In this document: piece after piece, positions 56,455 through 64,000 of the stretch
How positions within the stretch are numbered: the stretch's first letter is position 1
How the letters are laid out: every line of letters begins with the position of its first letter
NCBI RefSeq assembly: GCF_025118155.1
Contig: NW_026251404.1
Span: 186,001-250,000, forward strand
Direction of reading: 5' to 3'
Length of the DNA stretch: 64,000 bases
Source of the DNA: Cokeromyces recurvatus
Lineage: Eukaryota > Mucoromycota > Mucoromycetes > Mucorales > Mucoraceae
The notes under the pieces: model-generated
Databases searched by the model: none
Told to the model about the DNA's origin: nothing
Seen by the model: the letters and a program-made list of their open reading frames with translations, nothing else
Program-made: the position numbers and the translations under genes

Positions 56455-58982
56455 TTATGCTGCACCAAAATGAGCTTTGTAGAAAGAAGGAGGTAAATTT
56501 TCAAGAACACTGAACTTGGGTCTTTCAATCATCACCATTTGATTTTCACCAATGAATCCAGCATAAAGGATTTGTTGATATTGATACGAAATTGAAATAA
56601 CTGGTAAATCTTGATTATTGGGTTGAGATTTTATTTCATTACTTGTACTATTCTTTCGCTTTCCCAATTGTTTTTCAACAGGTTTATCTTCAATATCTAC
56701 AAGACACATATATCCACTTCCATATAAGATCATTTTATTTTTATCTGCTGGATTATACATGACATTACGAATACGATCTCTTTGTTCTAAAAGTCGTGAT
56801 TTAGACATATCCTGATGTAAATTGGACCAGTTTGTTAATCGTTTATGTTCAACGTCATAAATATAAAATGCGTTTGTAGCTAAAGCAACAAGAAGTTCAT
56901 TAGGTCTGAAATCATTAAAAGATAAAGTTGTATGAGGAATAGATCCTCGAGGCAGTTGAAGATGATGCTAATAATAATAATACTGTGAGCAAATAAAGGT
57001 CAAATAGGTTTCTTTTTCTTTTTTTTTTTTTACCTTTAAATTATCCAAATTAAACACATGAATACGATTTTCATCATCACCTGTTGCTAACCATTGTCCG
57101 TCAGAACTCACACATAATGATGTAACAGTAGCAATTGCTTGATCGTCTGAACTATTTCCTTCGCTATCTAAACCACGATGATGACCAAATTCTCGTAAAA
57201 CTTCAAATGCACCTTCTTCCCATTTTGTAAGGTCTACAATAAGAATACGTGATTCAGGGGTAATAATAATTAATTTATCAGACCCAGGTGTAAATAAGAC
57301 ATGATGTCCTCCAGGTGCAGCATTCTGTGTTGCTAAATAATTATTTAATTCTCTATCAAATGATCTTTGTTTCTTTACTTCTAATTGTCCAGGTTCAGAC
57401 TATATACATGTGTATGAGTAATTTTTGTATATACATAAATATTTAATGAAAGAAAACACTTACACCTTGACTCACTCTAAAGAGTCTAACATTTTCAATA
57501 TCAGCAACAGCAATCCAATTTGCATCCTCAGATAAAGCACTTGAAGTAATATTACAATCAGGTTTTAATTTAAGTTCCAAAGCTAATTGATGAGGTTCAA
57601 CCATCTCGGGTAAAGCAGGTTGTTTAGCTGAAAGGTCTACATTAGTAGCTTTACCTAATCTCCAAAGTGAAATAGAATTAAAGAAAGTGGCCATAATTAA
57701 TTTATGAGATTTGGACATGGATACAATATATTTATGAGGGAAAGGAGGTAATCTGTTTTGAATAAGTTTAGGGAACTCCACTGCAGGACAAGCAATTAGT
57801 TCAACATCAACACCACCAGATACAATCGAGTTAATCTTGGGCCTTTCATCTAATGCAAGTGCTCTAATATCATGCCAATGGTATCGACGGCTACCCACAT
57901 TAATCCAGTCATTAACTATATCACCCGTTTTCTTTTTTGTTATACGTCGGAAGCATGTTATTTTACGATCTACACCTGCAGAAAATACTTGATTGCCATC
58001 TTTGGAGGCAGCAAGACAAAGAACATCAGCACCATGAGCACGAAACGTTTGTTTTGCTGTACCCATAGTAACATCCCAGAATGTAATGGTACCAAGTGAA
58101 TCTCCAGAAACAATTGTATTATTTCTATGAAGAAAGAGAGAGGCAAAGAAAGAAAGAAAAAAAAAGGAGAGGAAGAGGTATTATGATCTGAATTATAAAT
58201 TTGTATATTTATAAATAGATAGGTTGTGATTACTTACTGAAGTGCTGCAACTGCCCATACTAATGTTTGTTCTTTACGTTTTTTAGTTACTGTCATTCGT
58301 TGAATTGTACGTCCAGTATGAGGATTCCAAGTACGTATAGCTGAATCTGATCCACCAGAAACAATAAATTCATCATTAGGAGCCCAAGCAACTGATAATA
58401 CACGACCTTTTTGAGGTTCAAAGGTACGAATATATTCAAGGTTCCCATCTGCAATATCGAATAATCGAACACAACCATCTTCACAACCTGCGGCTAGTCG
58501 AGTGCCTTTACTATTAACAGCCAAGCACCAAACAGCACCACCATTTGTATCACAAGATTTCTATCAAAAAAAAAATCAAAAACTAAATAAATAAATAAAT
58601 AAATAAAGATAATTGTACTTACTTTAACAGTCATTGTTGTTGTATCCCATTCCATGATATAAGGGTTTAATCCAGAAGAAAAGAGACGAGGAGGTTGTGC
58701 CAATAAGATTTCCAACTCCTTAGCAAGATCTTCAGGATCGTCTTCGGGATCAGGATTGGCAATGACATTTTGATGAGCCCAAACAACACTTTCAACTGAA
58801 AGATCTTCACCACCTGGTAGGGTTTTAACAAGTCGATAATTATGAGTTGGATCCCAAATCTCAATGTTACCGTTGGCACGACCCACTGCTAATCGAGTCT
58901 CCTTGACTGTTGCTGGAGTAAAATCAAGTGTGTTAATAGCTGCTGGCTGGTATTCTACAAATCGACAACGATGAACTTCCAT
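56455..58982 (-). CDS. UTP4: UTP4/Cirhin, t-UTP component of the SSU processome
   Basis: Five exons, 58982-58623, 58560-58238, 58124-57464, 57399-57034 and 56967-56455, give 740 aa. It begins MEVHRCRFVEYQPAAINTLD, the conserved Utp4 start, and continues with two WD40 beta-propellers: RLAVGRANGNIEIWDP, RLAAGCEDGCVRLFD, FIVSGGSDSAIRTW, NTIVSGDSLGTITFWDV, then a second half with SLWRLGKATNV and WLATGDDENRIHVFNL. Utp4 belongs to the t-UTP subcomplex that binds nascent 35S pre-rRNA first and supports Pol I transcription. The length agrees with yeast (776) and human (686). Its promoter is confined to about 200 bp because of the palindromic element at 59184. Confidence 0.95.
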
Positions 58983-59183
58983 GGTGTTAAAGGAGATGAT
59001 CGATGAATTATATATTTTTTTAAAAAAAAAAATAAAAAAAAAAATAATAATAATAATAATAATGAAAGGTATACTATGCGGTAAGTTAATATGATGATAC
59101 AAAAAAATAAAAATCTTGTTAAAAATTTGTGCAGAAAAAAAAACGTGACGATTAAAGTGACAGTTGATTAACAGAAAGTAGTA
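58983..59183. promoter_or_regulatory. UTP4 promoter and leader, truncated by the palindrome
   Basis: About 200 bp of A/T-rich DNA with an (AAT)n run before the ATG. It ends at the TA that borders the fold-back element. Confidence 0.45.
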
Positions 59184-59225
59184 CTGGGTTTTGAATAAAT
59201 ATTTGGACACAAATTTATTTTTTTC

Positions 59226-59395
59226 TGAGACGATTTTTGATAAAGACAGAGACAAAATGAAAAAGTACGCTGATAACAAAAATCAGCCAACGAGACACTA
59301 ATTCTTTTTACTGAGATAATTTCCACAAGGGATGAGACAAATCAGGACTAAAATGAAATACAGTTAATTGAGAACGTTGTTTGAGACGAATTTTT
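59226..59395 (+). repeat. Subterminal GAGAC motif array (left arm)
   Basis: About six or seven spaced copies of (C/T)GAGAC or variants: CTGAGACGA, AGAGACAAA, CGAGACAC, CTGAGATAA, ATGAGACAAA, TTGAGAACG and TTGAGACGAA. The mirror array lies at about 63575-63744. It parallels the motif ladder in the ends of the intact transposon and may bind a transposase. Confidence 0.65.
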
Positions 59396-59950
59396 GAATA
59401 AAAAGATGATATGCTATATCTTATTTATGAAAGTTTTTTTTTTCCTTCTTTCAGGCACCATTCCCGAAAAGTGTCTGCGTACTTAATCCAGCCAATACAG
59501 TCTTTTATTGTAAAGTATCAGACTTATTGAGTTCGCATGCTTGGCTGGAGGATGACAGTGTTAGGTCAGATAAAACATGGTTGACATGGGAATTATATGT
59601 ACAATAGGATACTATGAATACCAAACACTGTAGATCTTAATTTAGTAGCTAGTGATACTTGCTTAGTGGATGCTAACACAGCTAAAGGCACCAAAAATCA
59701 ACAGAGGAAACTACACACAGCAGAGGATATACGTACCCTGCAAGAGAATACATACCCTGCAGAGATACATGCGTTCACTATTTCACACACACACACACAC
59801 ACACACACAAACCTCATATACAACGATAGCATCACTTAATATTAACGATAGTCAAATGTGTAATAAAAATTTTATTGAAGAAAAAAAGAAAAAAAAAATA
59901 AAAAAAAAGGCAGAGGGCAGAACCAAAAAGTTAGTTCTTGTTATTAGACT

Positions 59951-61123
59951 TTACACATACTTACACTTGATATGATAGGTGACCTTTAAAGTATTTGCGT
60001 CTTTGTATTTTTTAAAATAGCCATTGGCTCGTCCTTCATCATAGCACTCTCGCCAGTTCATACGCTTGTGGGTTTTCATGTATTTAGTGACGAATTCAGT
60101 TACCACATCTAAGTCATGCTCCCGCTTCTCTGGCTCAATTATAGAAAAAACTTCGACTTCTTGTCTTCCAACTAAAGTGTTGGGCTAACGTCTTCTGGTA
60201 GATCTAAAGGCTGCTTCATGAGTGATTCAGAAGAAGAACATTGTCGTTTATATTTGTGAAGGCAGGTCTCTGTATACATGATGCCCACACTTACATACTC
60301 ACGTGCCCGCGCAGAGGATGGCCCATCTTCGTCGATTGCTTCCAGAATTCTTTTGAACTGCTTTTGCATTTTTGTGCGCAGACATCAGTTAGCACATCAA
60401 TAATTGCTTCATGGGGACGGACTTCTCGGTCAAGTACTTCTTTAGCTACCAAATATAGCAGCTTGACTGTCGTATCGTCATTTCTTAATTCCAGGCCAAG
60501 AAGAGAGCATTTTTGCTTCATAAAAACATATTCTAACGCAACTAGAGGATCAAGAGGTTCGTTTAAATGACCATCTACAGTGGAAGGTGTCATAATCAAA
60601 TGTTGACTTGTCCAGTAGTCACTTCACTTGGTAACTTCTTCATAAATGGGCCCTTGTCAGTGTTTTGAAAATCCTTAGCCATCTCTGTCCTTGCCATTTT
60701 TATGCAGAAAGTCAATACAATTGGTTCAATGTTGTTGTGTTGTAGTTTTCATAAATGTGGTTACAATACTTTTGTAAGCGATGGATGAAAGGCTTGTCAA
60801 CAACATTTTGAATCTCCACGATTATGGGTGGAAGATAATTTGGACAGCGGTCATGATTGGTACATAGAGAACATCTAAGCGACAACCGTCTACCCACTCA
60901 CCGCTATGCGATGCATATTGGTCTTTAGCGTGGTCACCTAGATACTTTTATTATTAATGACACAAACTTTGGCTTTTTCAGTTTAAGCAACATCTACAAC
61001 TTACCAATAACTCTTGAAACAATGAGGTTTATTACACGCTTGTCTTGAAGTATTGCTTTTGACATGAGATCTGTTCCCGGCTTATGTTCTGATGGTATTG
61101 TAACACTTAAAAGATCATAGTCT
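59951..61123 (-). pseudogene. Decayed gene with PD-(D/E)XK-like motif, left-arm copy
   Basis: Mirror image of 61847-63019; all breaks are shared. See that entry for the content. Confidence 0.6.
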
Positions 61124-61259
61124 CTAAAAAAAATATAAGAGTTAATTTATCTTAAAAAAGATTAAAATTTGTTTTATTACCAGCAGCAATATAAGATATA
61201 ACAAGTAAGATTTGAGATTGATGTTTAAAAAACGGGAGGGTTGAAAAGAAAAATCGTTA

Positions 61260-61700
61260 AGGTTGAAAAGAAAAAAGGTAAGATTATCTTAAAAATTGTT
61301 AAGGAGACATTAAAAATTGTTAAGATTGAATCGTTAAGGTTACCTTAAAGATCGGTAAGATTGAATCGTTAAGGTTACCTTAAAGATCGGTAAGATTGAA
61401 TCGTTAAGATTACCTTAAAAATCGTTAAGATTGAATCGTTAAGGAGACATTAAAGATCGTTGAGATTGAATCGTTAAGGAGACATTAAAAATCGGTAAGA
61501 TTAAAGAGAAAAATCGTTAAAATTACCTTAACGATTCAATCTCAACGATCTTTAATGTCTCCTTAACGATTCAATCTTAACGATTTTTAAGGTAATCTTA
61601 ACGATTCAATCTTACCGATCTTTAAGGTAACCTTAACGATTCAATCTTAACAATTTTTAATGTCTCCTTAACAATTTTTAAGATAATCTTACCTTTTTTC
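61260..61700. repeat. Central array of about 35-bp units in inverted orientation
   Basis: Units resemble GTTAAGRTTACCTTAAARATCG followed by KTAAGATTGAATC, alternating with a GGAGACATTAAA variant. The left side has one more unit than the right. Inside single units TTAAGGTTACCTTAA is itself palindromic. The single-copy spacer is 61480-61525. Confidence 0.8.
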
Positions 61701-61846
61701 TTTTCAACCTTAACGATTTTTCTTTTCAACCCTCCCGTTTTTTAAACATCAATCTCAAATCTTACTTGTTATATCTTATATTGCTGCTGGTAATAAAACA
61801 AATTTTAATCTTTTTTAAGATAAATTAACTCTTATATTTTTTTTAG

Positions 61847-63019
61847 AGACTATGATCTTTTAAGTGTTACAATACCATCAGAACATAAGCCGGGAACAGA
61901 TCTCATGTCAAAAGCAATACTTCAAGACAAGCGTGTAATAAACCTCATTGTTTCAAGAGTTATTGGTAAGTTGTAGATGTTGCTTAAACTGAAAAAGCCA
62001 AAGTTTGTGTCATTAATAATAAAAGTATCTAGGTGACCACGCTAAAGACCAATATGCATCGCATAGCGGTGAGTGGGTAGACGGTTGTCGCTTAGATGTT
62101 CTCTATGTACCAATCATGACCGCTGTCCAAATTATCTTCCACCCATAATCGTGGAGATTCAAAATGTTGTTGACAAGCCTTTCATCCATCGCTTACAAAA
62201 GTATTGTAACCACATTTATGAAAACTACAACACAACAACATTGAACCAATTGTATTGACTTTCTGCATAAAAATGGCAAGGACAGAGATGGCTAAGGATT
62301 TTCAAAACACTGACAAGGGCCCATTTATGAAGAAGTTACCAAGTGAAGTGACTACTGGACAAGTCAACATTTGATTATGACACCTTCCACTGTAGATGGT
62401 CATTTAAACGAACCTCTTGATCCTCTAGTTGCGTTAGAATATGTTTTTATGAAGCAAAAATGCTCTCTTCTTGGCCTGGAATTAAGAAATGACGATACGA
62501 CAGTCAAGCTGCTATATTTGGTAGCTAAAGAAGTACTTGACCGAGAAGTCCGTCCCCATGAAGCAATTATTGATGTGCTAACTGATGTCTGCGCACAAAA
62601 ATGCAAAAGCAGTTCAAAAGAATTCTGGAAGCAATCGACGAAGATGGGCCATCCTCTGCGCGGGCACGTGAGTATGTAAGTGTGGGCATCATGTATACAG
62701 AGACCTGCCTTCACAAATATAAACGACAATGTTCTTCTTCTGAATCACTCATGAAGCAGCCTTTAGATCTACCAGAAGACGTTAGCCCAACACTTTAGTT
62801 GGAAGACAAGAAGTCGAAGTTTTTTCTATAATTGAGCCAGAGAAGCGGGAGCATGACTTAGATGTGGTAACTGAATTCGTCACTAAATACATGAAAACCC
62901 ACAAGCGTATGAACTGGCGAGAGTGCTATGATGAAGGACGAGCCAATGGCTATTTTAAAAAATACAAAGACGCAAATACTTTAAAGGTCACCTATCATAT
63001 CAAGTGTAAGTATGTGTAA
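61847..63019 (+). pseudogene. Decayed gene with PD-(D/E)XK-like motif, right-arm copy
   Basis: After a T-rich acceptor (61844-61846) an exon reads DYDLLSVTIPSEHKPGTDLM and RVINLIVSRVIG. A 67-bp intron (61966-62032) leads in phase to DHAKDQYASHSGEWVDGCRL. LDVLYVP, then PPIIVEIQ, fits the D...ExQ/K layout of Rpn/PD-(D/E)XK-type nucleases. Further blocks are MARTEMAKDFQNTDKGPFMK, DGHLNEPLDPLVALEYVF, FKRILEAIDEDGPSSARARE and MNWRECYDEGRANGYFKKY. At least four frameshifts interrupt them (near 62110, 62250, 62365 and 62595). The first exon is missing at the palindrome centre. I believe this is a multi-copy family in early-diverging fungi, but that is from memory. Confidence 0.6.
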
Positions 63020-63788
63020 AGTCTAATAACAAGAACTAACTTTTTGGTTCTGCCCTCTGCCTTTTTTTTTATTTTTTTTTTCTTTTTTTCTTCAATAAAA
63101 TTTTTATTACACATTTGACTATCGTTAATATTAAGTGATGCTATCGTTGTATATGAGGTTTGTGTGTGTGTGTGTGTGTGTGTGTGAAATAGTGAACGCA
63201 TGTATCTCTGCAGGGTATGTATTCTCTTGCAGGGTACGTATATCCTCTGCTGTGTGTAGTTTCCTCTGTTGATTTTTGGTGCCTTTAGCTGTGTTAGCAT
63301 CCACTAAGCAAGTATCACTAGCTACTAAATTAAGATCTACAGTGTTTGGTATTCATAGTATCCTATTGTACATATAATTCCCATGTCAACCATGTTTTAT
63401 CTGACCTAACACTGTCATCCTCCAGCCAAGCATGCGAACTCAATAAGTCTGATACTTTACAATAAAAGACTGTATTGGCTGGATTAAGTACGCAGACACT
63501 TTTCGGGAATGGTGCCTGAAAGAAGGAAAAAAAAAACTTTCATAAATAAGATATAGCATATCATCTTTTTATTCAAAAATTCGTCTCAAACAACGTTCTC
63601 AATTAACTGTATTTCATTTTAGTCCTGATTTGTCTCATCCCTTGTGGAAATTATCTCAGTAAAAAGAATTAGTGTCTCGTTGGCTGATTTTTGTTATCAG
63701 CGTACTTTTTCATTTTGTCTCTGTCTTTATCAAAAATCGTCTCAGAAAAAAATAAATTTGTGTCCAAATATTTATTCAAAACCCAGTA

Positions 63789-64000
63789 GTAAGCAAAGGT
63801 CCCTTAAAGACTAAAATGATTAATAGATTAGAGCTGAATTGAGAAAGACAGGATCAATTTTTCCCTTCTTTTTTTTTACATGACTACTGGTTTTAGAATG
63901 AGAGGGGTTTTTGTATAAATTTAAAAAGTAGATAACTGAGGTTTATGTTGACATAATGTTTATGATGAGAACAAATTGAAAAAAAAAGAAAGATTATATC
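63789..64000. other. Flank beyond the palindrome
   Basis: AT-rich single-copy sequence. No gene can be called in the last 212 bp. Confidence 0.4.

Larger units (their letters stand above)
59184..63786. mobile_element. 4.6-kb fold-back palindrome flanked by TA
   Basis: Left arm 59184-61479 and right arm 61526-63786 are reverse complements; every stretch I compared by eye is identical. A 46-bp spacer separates them. The left arm is 35 bp longer because it carries one extra copy of an internal 35-bp unit. TA lies at both outer borders (59182-59183 and 63787-63788), and the termini CTGGGTTTTGAATAAATATTTGGACAC resemble Tc1-type ends. Long arms with tandem subrepeats are the hallmark of fold-back elements. 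Each arm carries the same broken gene. It could alternatively be a tandem-inverted duplication or an assembly artefact. Confidence 0.8.

Overview
This is nuclear DNA of an AT-rich fungus. Genes have short introns (about 50-110 bp) with GT-AG ends, often with long T-runs before the acceptor and A-runs before the ATG. The gene content is eukaryotic: Pol III RPC34, UTP4, NOP2, PHO88, AIM24, DCN1, BAP31 and a Yap1/Pap1-type bZIP. Gene style, low GC and the types of mobile-element relics suggest an early-diverging fungus, most likely Mucoromycota. That placement is inference; no rDNA or species marker is present. I found no tRNA, rRNA or CRISPR.

Layout. 1-3.0 kb: no convincing gene. 3.0-8.7 kb: an AP-1-like redox bZIP, an UNC93-like transporter, and PHO88 on the other strand. 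8.7-17.2 kb: accessory region with an apparently intact DD34E Tc1/mariner-type transposon (10793-12561), a decayed Ty3/gypsy chromodomain element fused to its LTR, an unassigned ORF pair, and two copies of a repeat whose 108-nt core is identical while its flanks have diverged. 18.0-27.7 kb: housekeeping genes DCN1, AIM24, a FUSC/ArAE-type membrane protein, RPC34, a small hydrophilic ORF and VMA12. 28.3-30.9 kb: an island bounded by about 195-bp inverted repeats and filled with broken coding pieces. 31.3-44.4 kb: an unrecognised 426-aa gene, NOP2, a perilipin-like gene, a small heat-shock protein, BAP31 and an acid/steryl-ester lipase. 44.4-51.1 kb: a second repeat graveyard with a solo LTR, a dispersed repeat, ORF relics, a LINE 3' relic and a GC-rich 225-bp tandem duplication. 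51.9-59.0 kb: UDP-glucose dehydrogenase, a LITAF-domain protein, an acyl-CoA-binding/ankyrin protein and UTP4. 59.2-63.8 kb: a 4.6-kb near-perfect palindrome flanked by TA, about 200 bp upstream of the UTP4 start codon.

The real genes do not form a pathway cluster. They are a normal housekeeping array (ribosome biogenesis NOP2 and UTP4, Pol III, neddylation, ER/secretory PHO88, BAP31 and VMA12, lipid metabolism) broken by repeat islands. The strongest candidates for something undescribed are the fold-back palindrome at 59184-63786, the 108-nt identical core pair (12685-12792 and 17038-17145), and the TIR-bounded island at 28267-30877. I reconstructed exon structures by hand from splice signals, reading phase and family similarity. 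Each multi-exon model below keeps frame, but none has been checked against RNA.
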